64,000 bases of DNA from Caballeronia hypogeia (GCF_001544875.2 NZ_FCOA02000029.1:23496-87495); one strand, 5' to 3'; counted from the stretch's first letter, positions 26,191 to 35,374 are shown. Translations and numbers: made by a program. The notes: generated from the sequence alone by a model not told the origin.

Positions 26191-27197
26191 GTCGACTTCT
26201 TGACGCCGAGTTCCGCCGCCATGAGGTCGGCGCCGACGTTCAATTGCGTTGCCGACTCGAGCAGGCGCTGCTTGAACCATTGATGCGCGGGGAGTGAATT
26301 GCTGCGCTGGTGCCAACTGAGCGACAGCACAATGTCCGGGACTGTAAAGGGAAGCGCGCATACGTCGATCTGCTCACGAGCCCGCGCGGTCATGGCGAAC
26401 CGAGCGGGAAGGGCTGCGATCAGGTCAGAGTCCAAGAGAATCGATGTCGCTACCGAGAATTGATTCACGGTCATGCGGACATTGCGGCTGAGGCCCCGAA
26501 TCGTGAGCGCATCGTCGATCGGGCTCGGATAATCATCATCGCCGGGCAGGTTGATCGCAAGTTGCGGTGCCTCACAGAACTGCGCAAGCGACACTCGACC
26601 CTTCACGACCGGGTGACCCCGCCGGGCCGCGACGACATACGATTCAGACCACAGCGGCATCGACTGAACCACGGACGTCTTGGGCGGTTCGATGCTGACA
26701 ATGAAATCCACCTCCCCGCGCATCAGCCGCGGTCCGGCAGTCGCCGGATCATGCGGAATGACGAAAATGCTCGCCTCAGGCGCTAAGTCGGCCATGCTCC
26801 GATAAAGATGTGGCAGGAGCAGCGATGCGGATAAGTCGCCCATCGACACCCGGAAACGTTGCGCAGTATGTGGGGCGTCAAATCCCGCAGGCAAAACCGT
26901 GTCGTAGATGTCCGCGATCGACTGATGAATCGACGGCCACAACGTCATGGCACGAGGTGTCGGGTTCACGCCACGCGCCGATTTCACGAACAACTGATCT
27001 TTGAAGAGATCGCGCAGGCGGTTAAGCGCGTTACTTACGGAAGACTGTGTCATCTCCAGGCGTTCCGCCGCGCGCGTCACGTGACGCTCCGTCATTACAA
27101 CGTCGAATACCCGCATCAAGTTCAAATCCAGGCGCATCCGGGCGGGGTCAATGATTGGCGCTAGAGCGCCGGAAGTAGGCCCGCTCGATGAGGTCAT
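26184..27197 (-). CDS. LysR-family transcriptional regulator 2
   Basis: A 337-residue LysR protein. The HTH block RLDLNLMRVFDVVMTERHV and RAAERLEMTQSSVSNALNRL is almost the same as in LysR 1, and the effector domains also align, so the two arose by duplication. It is divergent from the FAD hydroxylase at 27312 with site C between them, the classical arrangement for an activator of an aromatic operon. The start at 27197 has GGAGACAAAG in front; ATGs at 27209 and 27215 are possible alternatives. Confidence 0.9.
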   Translation of the reverse strand: MTSSSGPTSGALAPIIDPARMRLDLNLMRVFDVVMTERHVTRAAERLEMTQSSVSNALNRLRDLFKDQLFVKSARGVNPTPRAMTLWPSIHQSIADIYDTVLPAGFDAPHTAQRFRVSMGDLSASLLLPHLYRSMADLAPEASIFVIPHDPATAGPRLMRGEVDFIVSIEPPKTSVVQSMPLWSESYVVAARRGHPVVKGRVSLAQFCEAPQLAINLPGDDDYPSPIDDALTIRGLSRNVRMTVNQFSVATSILLDSDLIAALPARFAMTARAREQIDVCALPFTVPDIVLSLSWHQRSNSLPAHQWFKQRLLESATQLNVGADLMAAELGVKKSTR

Positions 27198-27244
27198 CTT
27201 TGTCTCCATTATCATCCTAAACAATGACAATTATATTGCTAACC

Positions 27245-27258
27245 GCTTTGATCAATGA
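27245..27258 (+). promoter_or_regulatory. GCTTTGATCAATGA site C between LysR 2 and hydroxylase
   Basis: The same 14-mer as site B, here 54 bp upstream of the hydroxylase start and 48 bp upstream of LysR 2. The palindromic core TTGATCAA makes it a good candidate for binding by one or both related LysR proteins. Confidence 0.6.
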
Positions 27259-27311
27259 CGCTGACGTGAATATTCTTGGAACCCATCGACACACACGAAG
27301 GGTGAAGATCA

Positions 27312-28982
27312 GTGAATCAAAGCAAGGAGACGCTCGCCAACCTCAAGGCGACGCACGCGTCCGGTCATTCGGATGAATACGACGTAGCGGTCGTGGGCTA
27401 CGGCCCGGCAGGGGAAGTCCTGGCTTCGACGCTAGGCGCGGCAGGGTTCCGCGTACTCGTGGTTGAACGGTGGCCGCAGCCGTACCCGCTTCCCCGTCTG
27501 ACGACGCTGGACGGCGAGGTCTGCCGTGTCGTGCAGGCAACCGGCATCGACACAGACATGGCATTTCAGGAAACATCCGTACAAGATGCCTGCCATTTCG
27601 TCGACGCCGCCGGTGCGCCGCTAATGGTCGTCAAATACCCGGGGTTGCTGGGTGGGTGGCCGTCGCGCGTCTCGGTGTTTCAACCGGACTTCGAACGGTC
27701 AATCGCGGCGAAGGTAGCGACGATGTTGAACGTCGACGTCCTTCGCGGATGGGAGGCGACATCGCTCTCGCAGACGGATGACGTGGTCACTCTCGGCATT
27801 GCGCCATTCTCGGAGGAGAGCGGAGTCGAACACAACGCGAGTCGGGTCATCCGGGCCAAGTACCTGGTCGGGACCGATGGCGCGCGTAGCTTCGTGCGTG
27901 CGGCGCTGGACATCCAGATGCGTGATTTCGATCTGCACGAGCGCTGGTTGAACTTCGATGCGGAGATCCTCCGTCCGCTTCCGGATGAGCTGCTGAAGCT
28001 GAAGATCTTCATGGACCCGGCTCGCCCGCATATGCACATGCCCATCGGCAAACGTCGTCTCCGGCTTGAGTTCCGGGTGATGGAAGGCGAGACCGATGAA
28101 GCGATGACCCATCCCGACGTTGCTTGGGATTTCCTCTCCCGACAGCATGGCTTGGGTCCGGAGGACGTACGCATCATGCGTCAGGTGGTCTATCACTATC
28201 ACACGCGTGTCACTTCGCAATGGCGCACGGGCCGCGTTTTCCTTGCGGGCGATGCAGCGCACACCATGCCGCCGTATATGGGCCAGGGCGGATGCGCGGC
28301 CATCCGCGACGGCCGCAACCTCGGCTGGAAACTGGTCGAAGTGCTCGCCGGGCGCAGCACTGATGCGCTGCTGGATGAGTATGGCGCAGAACGCGGGCCA
28401 CACGTGACCACGTTGGTCATGGCCTCTGATCGCCTCTCGCGTGTTGTGAACATCGTGGATGTCGCTGCGGCCGAAGCACGCAACCAAGGCATGCGAGAAA
28501 AGGGTGAGGGACATCCACCAGAGCTTCCGAGCCTGCAGGCCGGTGTCCTCTATCGCGATGCGGCTGGAATCGTCGCTGCAGGAAGCGGACGCTATACGCC
28601 GCAGGGCCGCTTGCGCCGTGATGGCATCGAGGATCGCGGCGACCAGTTTCTCGGCGGAGCGTTTCAGCTCTGGTGCCGCAAGGATCCCGCTGCCTTTATC
28701 GGCGCCCAGGCGCTCGACATCCTGGATCGGCTCGGCTGCAAGGTCGGTGTCTTCGAGGATGCGACCTCCGAACACGCATTCGAGGACATCGACGGAACCT
28801 ACCTTTCGTTCCTCGACAGTCTTGATGCTGACGTGGCTATCGTGCGGCCCGACTTTTACCTGTTTGGCGCGGTGAGGGCCAACGGTATTGACGCCTTGGT
28901 CGCGGACCTGTTCGTTCGCCTTCACAGCAATTCCATCGGCGAGTCCGTCCGCGCTCCTGCGCAGGTCGTATCCGCTGCCTGA
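27312..28982 (+). CDS. FAD-dependent aromatic hydroxylase (MhpA-like)
   Basis: A 556-residue class A flavoprotein monooxygenase. FAD-binding VAVVGYGPAGEVLASTLG is at the N-terminus, GTDGARSFVRAAL is the DG motif, and FLAGDAAHTMPPYMGQGG the GD motif; the C-terminal domain is thioredoxin-like. It is most like 3-(3-hydroxyphenyl)propionate hydroxylases, which add an ortho hydroxyl to a phenol using NAD(P)H, making a catechol-type substrate for ring cleavage. Flavonoid A-ring hydroxylases are of the same broad class, so the natural phenol cannot be fixed from sequence. The start is GTG at 27312. First gene of the aromatic operon. Confidence 0.88.
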   Translation: MNQSKETLANLKATHASGHSDEYDVAVVGYGPAGEVLASTLGAAGFRVLVVERWPQPYPLPRLTTLDGEVCRVVQATGIDTDMAFQETSVQDACHFVDAAGAPLMVVKYPGLLGGWPSRVSVFQPDFERSIAAKVATMLNVDVLRGWEATSLSQTDDVVTLGIAPFSEESGVEHNASRVIRAKYLVGTDGARSFVRAALDIQMRDFDLHERWLNFDAEILRPLPDELLKLKIFMDPARPHMHMPIGKRRLRLEFRVMEGETDEAMTHPDVAWDFLSRQHGLGPEDVRIMRQVVYHYHTRVTSQWRTGRVFLAGDAAHTMPPYMGQGGCAAIRDGRNLGWKLVEVLAGRSTDALLDEYGAERGPHVTTLVMASDRLSRVVNIVDVAAAEARNQGMREKGEGHPPELPSLQAGVLYRDAAGIVAAGSGRYTPQGRLRRDGIEDRGDQFLGGAFQLWCRKDPAAFIGAQALDILDRLGCKVGVFEDATSEHAFEDIDGTYLSFLDSLDADVAIVRPDFYLFGAVRANGIDALVADLFVRLHSNSIGESVRAPAQVVSAA

Positions 28983-28999
28983 AGAGGACCACTTTCACC

Positions 29000-30166
29000 A
29001 TGACTTACAACGTTGGCGGTCTCCGCCTCGAACAGCCGTTCCGTATTCGTCGCATCGGTCACTTCGGTTACCACTCGCCGGACATCAGCGCAACGGTTGC
29101 CTTCCTCTCTCAGCAGCTTGGGCTTTCGATCAGCGACGTGGACGATTTCACGTCACGCGTCCCCGGCCTTCCGAAGGAACACGCGACGGGCTACTTTCTT
29201 CGATGTGGCACCGACCATCACACGGTGGTGATCGGCAGTCAGATGCTCGTCGACACGCGAGAACCTAACCGGAAGGGAGCCGTCGTAGGCCAGATCTCGT
29301 GGCAAGTCGGTAGCCTTCGCGAAGTCGTGGACGGACTCCACTTCCTCGACAAGACCGCGAAGCTGCGACGCGTCGGCCGCGATGCGCCGGGATCGAACTG
29401 GCATGCGTATGCCTACGACCCCGACGGATACATCAACGAGATCTTTTACGGCATGGAGCAGGTCGGCTGGGATGGCCGGAGCAAGCCCGAGTCCATGTAC
29501 GACCGCGCTTTCACGTCGACGCCGCCGCTGCCTCAAATTGGCGAGTACAAGGAGGTCGACCTTGCGCTCAAGCGCGGCGACGATCTCGACGGCTATCGCA
29601 ACCTCGAACTTCGGGAAGCCAGCTACGACGTCGAAGGCGTGCTCATGCCGCAGCCTTTCAAGCTCGCGCGTCTTGCGCGGATATCGCTCTACGTAGCAGA
29701 CGTCGAAGCTTCGCTCGGCTTCTATCGCGACGTTCTGGGCTTGAAAGTGAGCGAGCGCGTCAAGATCCATGGGCACGAATGCGTGTTCCTCCGTGCCGAC
29801 GACGAGCACCACACGCTTGCCCTCTATCCGCGCGACTTGCGCGAGTTGTACGGTTTCGCCGCTGGATGTGCGTTCGCAGTTTCGAGCTATCAGCAGCTCG
29901 TTGAGGCACGCCGCTTCCTTCAAACGCAAGGCGTCAGGATTCTTGATCTGCCGCACGAATTGACGCCCGGTATTCACTACGGATTCTGGGTGCAAGGGCC
30001 CGATCAGGTGGCCATCCAGATCTTCTACGGGATGGATCGCGTCGACCGCGCGGGACTCGCGCCGCAGCCGCCAGTTTTTCCCGCTTCGCATGACACATGG
30101 CCGGAGACCATCGTTCACGGTGGTCCGGCCTGGTACGAACCGCCCTTCATGGGCCCGATTGCCTGA
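29000..30166 (+). CDS. Two-domain VOC extradiol-type dioxygenase
   Basis: A 388-residue protein with two vicinal-oxygen-chelate domains. In the N-terminal domain the 2-His-1-Glu set is complete: His21 (RRIGHFGYHSPD), His73/74 (GTDHHTVV) and Glu147 (PDGYINEIFYGM). In the C-terminal domain the equivalents are Arg227 (ARISLYVAD), His270/271 and Gln340 (VAIQIFYGM), so that domain should not bind iron. Classical two-domain extradiol enzymes keep the metal in the C-terminal domain; here the order is reversed. It would cleave the catechol made by the preceding hydroxylase, 17 bp upstream. Confidence 0.85.
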   Translation: MTYNVGGLRLEQPFRIRRIGHFGYHSPDISATVAFLSQQLGLSISDVDDFTSRVPGLPKEHATGYFLRCGTDHHTVVIGSQMLVDTREPNRKGAVVGQISWQVGSLREVVDGLHFLDKTAKLRRVGRDAPGSNWHAYAYDPDGYINEIFYGMEQVGWDGRSKPESMYDRAFTSTPPLPQIGEYKEVDLALKRGDDLDGYRNLELREASYDVEGVLMPQPFKLARLARISLYVADVEASLGFYRDVLGLKVSERVKIHGHECVFLRADDEHHTLALYPRDLRELYGFAAGCAFAVSSYQQLVEARRFLQTQGVRILDLPHELTPGIHYGFWVQGPDQVAIQIFYGMDRVDRAGLAPQPPVFPASHDTWPETIVHGGPAWYEPPFMGPIA

Positions 30167-30176
30167 GGACCGAACT

Positions 30177-30998
30177 ATGCCTTTCCTTGATGTACCTAAT
30201 GCGCGTCTGCGCTACGACGTGGTTGGTGACGGCCCTCCGATGATCTTCGTGCACGGCGCCGGTGCGAATTCAACGGTCTTTTTTCAGCAGGTCGCTCATT
30301 TCCAGCGCACCCGTCGCGTGATCTGCCTCGACATGCGCGGATTCGGCGGTTCGATCTGCGACGCCGCTACGTTTCACCCTCGCCTGTTCAGTCAGGATCT
30401 CGCACGACTGATGGACGCAGAGGTATCGGAACCTGCTGCCGTGGTCTGTCAGTCGATGGGCGCGTGGTCTGGACTTCCGCTCGCCGTGCGGGAGCCGGAG
30501 CGATTCACCGGACTCGTGCTGTCCGGCTCGCCGACGCCTGCCTACGGTCCTCATCACAAAGTGCTCGAGCAGGTATCCGAGCGCTTCCGCCGGGTGGCCG
30601 CCGGTGAAGCTGTACCGCCGCAGGATTTGGGCTTCAGCGAGCGCTTCGTCGCCGAGCGTCCAGAACTGATTGCGCTCTACCAGATGCTCGCGCGAATGAA
30701 TCAAAAAGTTGATCTGTCGACGATCACGGATGCAGAGCTGCGCATCATGCCCGAGCATTTCTCGGACTACCGCGTGCCGACGCTCGTGATGGGCGGCGTA
30801 CAAAACCGTCTCATCGGTGGTGAGACACACCTTGCGGCCGCGCGTTGCATCCCCGGCGCACGCACCTACACGTTCACCGAGTCGGGTCACTCGTCCTATT
30901 TCGAAGAGCCGCAGCATTACAACAGTGTCGTGGAGAACTTCTTCGATGACATCGAAGAGGAACGCGGGGTCGCTGAGAAGGAGTCGGACGCATGCTGA
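30177..30998 (+). CDS. Alpha/beta hydrolase (meta-cleavage product hydrolase-like)
   Basis: A 273-residue alpha/beta hydrolase. The oxyanion region is FVHGAGANSTVF, the nucleophile elbow VVCQSMGAWSG (Ser), and the catalytic His is in SGHSSYFEEP. In meta-cleavage operons such enzymes split the ring-fission product by C-C hydrolysis (MhpC/BphD role), which fits its place directly after the extradiol enzyme. A lactonase or esterase role cannot be excluded. An upstream in-frame extension overlaps the dioxygenase gene; the ATG at 30177 follows GAGGACCGAACT and starts the family N-terminus. Confidence 0.85.
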   Translation: MPFLDVPNARLRYDVVGDGPPMIFVHGAGANSTVFFQQVAHFQRTRRVICLDMRGFGGSICDAATFHPRLFSQDLARLMDAEVSEPAAVVCQSMGAWSGLPLAVREPERFTGLVLSGSPTPAYGPHHKVLEQVSERFRRVAAGEAVPPQDLGFSERFVAERPELIALYQMLARMNQKVDLSTITDAELRIMPEHFSDYRVPTLVMGGVQNRLIGGETHLAAARCIPGARTYTFTESGHSSYFEEPQHYNSVVENFFDDIEEERGVAEKESDAC

Positions 30999-31411
30999 AC
31001 AAGCCGTCTCTGAGTCTCGCTGATGCGACGCAACTGGTTGACTTGGTGTGTTCGCGCGCGAGCGAACTGGGCATTCCGGTGTCGGTCGCCGTGGTTGACG
31101 TGACGACCTATCTGCAGGCGAGCGCGCGGATGGATGGCGCGCCGTTGATGAGCGCCGAGGGTGCGTTCGACAAAGCACGAAGCGCTGCGGAGGGTGGGCA
31201 TCCGACCACGTTCTTCGAAAAGCCGTTGAACGAAGGGCGCTTCTCGATGCTGAAGCTTCCCCACACGCCGATCGAGGGTGGCGTGCCGGTAGCCGTCGCC
31301 GGATTGTGTGTCGGTGCCGTGGGTGTCGCGGGCGCACCGCCGCATCTCGACGCCCAACTCGCGGAATTCGCGATTGCAGAATTCGTGCGTAATCTGAAGG
31401 AACAACGATGA
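30992..31411 (+). CDS. GlcG/HbpS-family protein
   Basis: A 139-residue protein of the heme-binding GlcG/HbpS fold (pattern GIPVSVAVVDVTTYLQASARMDGA, then AFDKARSAAEGG and GGVPVAVAGLCVGAVGVAG; residues given in parts). Its function in catabolic operons is not settled; members are seen in glycolate and diol loci and some act as cofactor-binding or tautomerase-like proteins. It overlaps the hydrolase gene by 7 bp and the next gene by 4 bp (ATGA), so all three are translationally coupled, which argues for a needed role in the same pathway. Confidence 0.8.
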   Translation: MLNKPSLSLADATQLVDLVCSRASELGIPVSVAVVDVTTYLQASARMDGAPLMSAEGAFDKARSAAEGGHPTTFFEKPLNEGRFSMLKLPHTPIEGGVPVAVAGLCVGAVGVAGAPPHLDAQLAEFAIAEFVRNLKEQR

Positions 31412-32262
31412 AGCTGTCTAGCTTTTCTCATGCCGGTCAAACGAGCTGGGGTGTAGTGACCGATGACGGCATCGTTGACGTCGGCGCGCTTAGCGGCAAT
31501 CAGTGGCCGACCCTGCGCGATGCGCTCGCGGCAGATGCACTGTCACAGGTGAAGGAGCTTGTACGCAACGCGACACCCACGTTGCAACTGGCAGACGTGA
31601 CGTTCGAACCCGTCATTCCTAACCCGCCGAAAATCCTCTGCATTGGCGTCGCCTATCACGAGCATCGACTCGAGACGGGTCGCGACGTCACGGCGAAGCC
31701 GATGGTTTTTGGGCGCTTCGCGAATTCGCAAGTCGGACATGAGCAAGCATTGTTGCGTCCTCCCGAGTCTGAACAGCTGGACTTCGAAGGCGAAGTCGCG
31801 GTCGTTATCGGCAAACGTGGTCGCCGCATTTCGGTCGAGGACGCATGGGATCACATCGCAGGCTACTCCGTGTACTGCGATGCGACGATTCGCGACTGGC
31901 AACGCCATACCCAGCAATGGACACCAGGCAAGAACTTTGTCGGCACAGGTGGCGTTGGGCCATGGATGGTGACGCGCGACGAAATCGCTGATGGGACCGA
32001 CTTGACTCTTTCGACCCGCCTCAATGGCGTCGAGGTCCAGCGCACCACCACGGACCTGTTGATTTTCAGCATCCCGGAGATGATTGCCTACTGCTCGACG
32101 TTCACCGAGCTCGAGCCGGGCGATGTCATCGCAACGGGCACCCCCGGTGGCGTCGGCGGCAAACGCAATCCACCGCTCTGGATGAAGGACGGGGATGTTT
32201 TGGAGGTCGAGGTCAGTTGCGTCGGTGTGCTCAGGCATCCCGTGCGCAACGAAGCGGCGTAA
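31408..32262 (+). CDS. Fumarylacetoacetate hydrolase-family protein (catalytic copy)
   Basis: A 284-residue FAH-superfamily enzyme with intact metal ligands Glu127 and Glu129 (FEGEVAVVIG) and Asp158 (YCDATIRDW), plus GVAYHEHR, Lys in TPGKNFVGTG and the TGTPGGVGG loop. Family members hydrolyse C-C bonds in beta-diketo acids, hydrate 2-hydroxypentadienoates or decarboxylate oxaloacetate-type acids. Following an extradiol enzyme and an alpha/beta hydrolase, a hydratase or second C-C hydrolase role is likely. It overlaps the upstream gene by 4 bp. The degenerate paralogue is at 25323. Confidence 0.87.
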   Translation: MKLSSFSHAGQTSWGVVTDDGIVDVGALSGNQWPTLRDALAADALSQVKELVRNATPTLQLADVTFEPVIPNPPKILCIGVAYHEHRLETGRDVTAKPMVFGRFANSQVGHEQALLRPPESEQLDFEGEVAVVIGKRGRRISVEDAWDHIAGYSVYCDATIRDWQRHTQQWTPGKNFVGTGGVGPWMVTRDEIADGTDLTLSTRLNGVEVQRTTTDLLIFSIPEMIAYCSTFTELEPGDVIATGTPGGVGGKRNPPLWMKDGDVLEVEVSCVGVLRHPVRNEAA

Positions 32263-32318
32263 GTCCGCGCGGGCACCCACCTGCGAACCGACCATATAAC
32301 GATAAGACGGAGACAACA

Positions 32319-33611
32319 ATGCAACGATACGAAAATCGGCTGCTGGCGATGCTGTTTGTCACCAATGGCTTGCTGTTCTTTGACCGGTTGGCCATCAATT
32401 TCCTAACGCCCTACCTGCACGCTGAGTTCAACCTGAGCGGGTTGCAGATAGGCGCGCTGACGTCTGCTTTGTCGCTGACATGGGCCACCTCAGGCATCGT
32501 GGTCAGCCGACTTGCCGATCGCCACGCAATCAAGAAACTCGTACTTGTCGTTGCCATCGTCGTCTTTTCCGTCAGCTCGGTGAGCTCAGGCCTCGCCGCT
32601 GGTTTCCTGTCGCTGCTCGTGGCTCGCTGTGTGATGGGGGTGGCGGAGGGGCCAGTGTTGCCCGTCGTGCAGACGCTCATGATGGTCGAATCGACGCCCC
32701 GGCGTCGCGGCTTCAACATGGGTTTCATTCAGGCAGTGGCAGCGGGCGTGTTCGGATCGCTGCTGGGACCGGCGCTGATCATTCCGCTTGCACACACGCA
32801 TGGATGGCGTACGGCGTTCTATCTGACCGGCATACCGGGCCTCATCCTCGCCCTCGTACTGTGGCGCTTCGTCAATGAACCGTCGCTCACACGTGTGGCG
32901 AGTGCGCTTCATCGCGTCGACGATGCCGAGGCGGAGGTGAAGGCGAAGACGAAGACGAAGACCATTCGTCCGCTTGCCAACCGGAACGTGATGATTTGTG
33001 CGGCCATGGCCTGCCTCTTTCTCACGACGTTTTACAGCGTCATGGTCTTCGGCCCGCTTCATCTGATGGCGGGGCGCGGCTACACCGACGGCCAGATGAG
33101 CGGTTTCATGATCGCGCTGGGTGCCGCGGCGGTCGTCGGCGGCGCCTTGATGCCGGCATTGTCTGACCGACTTGGACGCAAGCCGACGCTGTTGATTGGA
33201 TTTCTACTGGCAAGTTCGGCTCCCGCCGTGGTCGCATTCGTGCAGGCTGATTTCACCATCCTATGCGTTGGCATCTTCGTCGCGTGGCTCGGGATGGGGG
33301 TGATGCCGGTGATGCTTGCGACCGTCCCGGCCGAATCGGTCGAAGGGGTCTACGCCAATCGGGCGATAGGCTGGGTGATTGGGATCAGTGAGGTCATCGG
33401 CGGATGTGTGTCGCCCGTGCTGTGCGGGGCAGCGGCCGACAAGTATGGTGCCAGTGCTCCTTTTGTCGTCGGCATCATATCGGCGGTTCTCGCTGCACTG
33501 CTGGTAACTGGGCTGCGGGAGACCGCGCCGGGTCGGGTTGCGCGCGCCGCTGCTCGTTCGTCGACTCCCGATGATGAGCAGGCGCCCTCGACCGTTTCGA
33601 CTATCTCGTAA
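32319..33611 (+). CDS. MFS transporter (aromatic/organic acid type)
   Basis: A 430-residue major facilitator protein with 12 predicted membrane segments. FFDRLAINFLTPYL in TM1 and SRLADRHAIKK in the 2-3 loop are of the anion:cation symporter type. The C-terminal half has GRKPTLLIGF in the 8-9 loop. Within the aromatic operon it probably imports the aromatic acid or exports an intermediate. The start at 32319 is preceded by AAGACGGAGACAACA; an earlier in-frame GTG-type start lies in the FAH gene and is rejected. Confidence 0.87.
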   Translation: MQRYENRLLAMLFVTNGLLFFDRLAINFLTPYLHAEFNLSGLQIGALTSALSLTWATSGIVVSRLADRHAIKKLVLVVAIVVFSVSSVSSGLAAGFLSLLVARCVMGVAEGPVLPVVQTLMMVESTPRRRGFNMGFIQAVAAGVFGSLLGPALIIPLAHTHGWRTAFYLTGIPGLILALVLWRFVNEPSLTRVASALHRVDDAEAEVKAKTKTKTIRPLANRNVMICAAMACLFLTTFYSVMVFGPLHLMAGRGYTDGQMSGFMIALGAAAVVGGALMPALSDRLGRKPTLLIGFLLASSAPAVVAFVQADFTILCVGIFVAWLGMGVMPVMLATVPAESVEGVYANRAIGWVIGISEVIGGCVSPVLCGAAADKYGASAPFVVGIISAVLAALLVTGLRETAPGRVARAAARSSTPDDEQAPSTVSTIS

Positions 33612-33674
33612 CAACTCTGCGAGCCTTTCTTTTTGCTGTTCGCAGCTGCAATTTACATCTTCAGGATACGAATC

Positions 33675-34274
33675 ATGGAAAAGGAACTCATCGATCGTCT
33701 GGCCATTCGCGATCTCATCGAGAACTGGGCTGTTTGGCGCGACGCGGGCGACTGGGAGCGCTTTGCAACCGTATGGCACGACGATGGCGTGATGATGGCG
33801 ACCTGGTTTCAAGGTCCCGCACGCGACTTCATTCGCGTTACGCAGGAGGGGTGGAAGAAGGGTGTGAGCATTCTGCACTTCCTCGGTGGCTCGTCGATCG
33901 ACCTCGCAGGCGATCGCGCCATCGTGCAGACGAAGATGACCATCTCGCAGCGCGGTGATGTTCAGGGCGTGTTGTGCGATGTCGTGTGCACGGGACGCTT
34001 CTATGATTTTGTCGAGAAACGCGATGGACGCTGGGGTGTTGTCCTTCGCCAGCCGATCTACGAAAAAGATCGCGTCGACCCGGTGGATCCCTCGGTGCGA
34101 CTCGAACTCGATCGGAAGGCGCTCGCGGAATTCCCGGTGGGCTATCGCCACCTCGCGTATATCCAGACGCAAATCGGCTACACAGTAAAGCGGGATATGC
34201 CCCAACTTACGGGCGCGGAAGTCGAGGCGCTCTATGCACGCGGCGCTCAATGGCTCGCCGGCGAAAAGCTGTAA
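33675..34274 (+). CDS. SnoaL/NTF2-like protein (nuclear transport factor 2 family)
   Basis: A 199-residue cone-fold protein: LIDRLAIRDLIENWAVWRD opens the SnoaL_4-type domain and RFATVWHDDGVMMATWF follows, typical of small dehydratases, isomerases and the beta subunits of ring-hydroxylating systems. With no large oxygenase subunit beside it, a stand-alone dehydratase, decarboxylase or lyase role in the aromatic pathway is likely. The start follows AGGATACGAATC. Located between the MFS gene and maleylacetate reductase. Confidence 0.75.
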   Translation: MEKELIDRLAIRDLIENWAVWRDAGDWERFATVWHDDGVMMATWFQGPARDFIRVTQEGWKKGVSILHFLGGSSIDLAGDRAIVQTKMTISQRGDVQGVLCDVVCTGRFYDFVEKRDGRWGVVLRQPIYEKDRVDPVDPSVRLELDRKALAEFPVGYRHLAYIQTQIGYTVKRDMPQLTGAEVEALYARGAQWLAGEKL

Positions 34275-34287
34275 GGGGAAAGCCGCC

Positions 34288-35364
34288 ATGCGAGTCTTCA
34301 CGTATACGAGCGCCCATGCGCGCATCTTGTTTGGAGCCGGCCGGGCGGCCGATCTCGCGGATGAAGTGCGCCTGCTCGGCTGCCGCCGCGCGCTGGTAGT
34401 TACGACGCCCGAGCAGCGCGATCTCGGTGAATCCCTGGTCGCGGTGCTCGGCAATCTCGCGGCTGCCTATTTCGATGGCGCGACGATGCATACACCCGTC
34501 GAGGTCACCGATAGGGCGATGGACAAGCTCCGCAACAGCGATGTCGATTGTCTGATCGCGGCTGGCGGCGGCTCTGCCGTGGGCCTGTCGAAAGCGCTCG
34601 CCGCTAGAACCGGGTTGCCTCAGATCGCGATTCCGACGACTTACGCGGGCTCGGAGGTCACGCCCATTCTCGGGGAAACGCAAGGCGGCAGGAAGACCAC
34701 GCGGCGGGCGCCGGAAATTCTTCCGCGCGTCGTAATTTATGACGTTGATCTCACCCTTTCCTTGCCTGCATCGCTCTCCGCGAGCAGTGGACTTAATGCG
34801 ATTGCGCACGCGGTCGAAGCGCTCTATGCGAAAGATCGCAACCCGATCGCGTCGCTGATTGCCGAAGATGGGATTCGTGCGCTGGGGGGGAGCCTCCTAG
34901 AAATCGCGAAGAATCCGCGAGACCTCGACGCGCGCGCAGAAGCCCAGTACGGCGCGTGGCTCTGCGGTACCTGTCTCGGTACGGTGGGCATGGCGCTGCA
35001 CCACAAGATCTGCCACGTGCTGGGCGGGACGTTCGATCTGCCGCATGCGCTCACACACTCTGTCGTGCTGCCTTACGTGCTTGCGTATAACGCGCATGCG
35101 GCTAGCGGGGCGGTGGCCGGTGTGGCGCGTGCATTGAGCAGCGGACCAGAACCGTGGCAGCACCTTTATCAGATGCTCGAGCGCCTGGGGCTTCCAACGT
35201 CGCTGCGCGCGCTCGGCATGCCAGCCGACAAACTCGACGTGACCGCGGATCTCGTGCTCCAACAAGCCTACTGGAATCCACGTCCGGTCGAGCGGGAGTC
35301 CTTGTTGCGTTTGCTCGGCGCGGCCTACGAAGGTGTGCCTCCGTCTCCCGATATGTCGTTCTAA
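34288..35364 (+). CDS. Maleylacetate reductase
   Basis: A 358-residue iron-alcohol-dehydrogenase-fold protein of the maleylacetate reductase branch. It has GAGRAADLADEVRLLG at the N-terminus, the NAD(P)-binding GGGSAVGLSKALAARTG, IAIPTTYAGSEVTPI, and HHKICHVLGG with HALTHSVVLPY in the helical domain. It reduces maleylacetate to 3-oxoadipate after intradiol cleavage of hydroxyquinol, and the hydroxyquinol-type dioxygenase is the next gene, 10 bp on. The start at 34288 follows AAGGGGAAAGCCGCC. Confidence 0.92.
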   Translation: MRVFTYTSAHARILFGAGRAADLADEVRLLGCRRALVVTTPEQRDLGESLVAVLGNLAAAYFDGATMHTPVEVTDRAMDKLRNSDVDCLIAAGGGSAVGLSKALAARTGLPQIAIPTTYAGSEVTPILGETQGGRKTTRRAPEILPRVVIYDVDLTLSLPASLSASSGLNAIAHAVEALYAKDRNPIASLIAEDGIRALGGSLLEIAKNPRDLDARAEAQYGAWLCGTCLGTVGMALHHKICHVLGGTFDLPHALTHSVVLPYVLAYNAHAASGAVAGVARALSSGPEPWQHLYQMLERLGLPTSLRALGMPADKLDVTADLVLQQAYWNPRPVERESLLRLLGAAYEGVPPSPDMSF

Positions 35365-35374
35365 AGGCCTCATC

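Noticed and set aside
27699..28925. 408-codon minus-strand open frame
   Set aside because: Antisense to the FAD hydroxylase, which has all its motifs on the plus strand.
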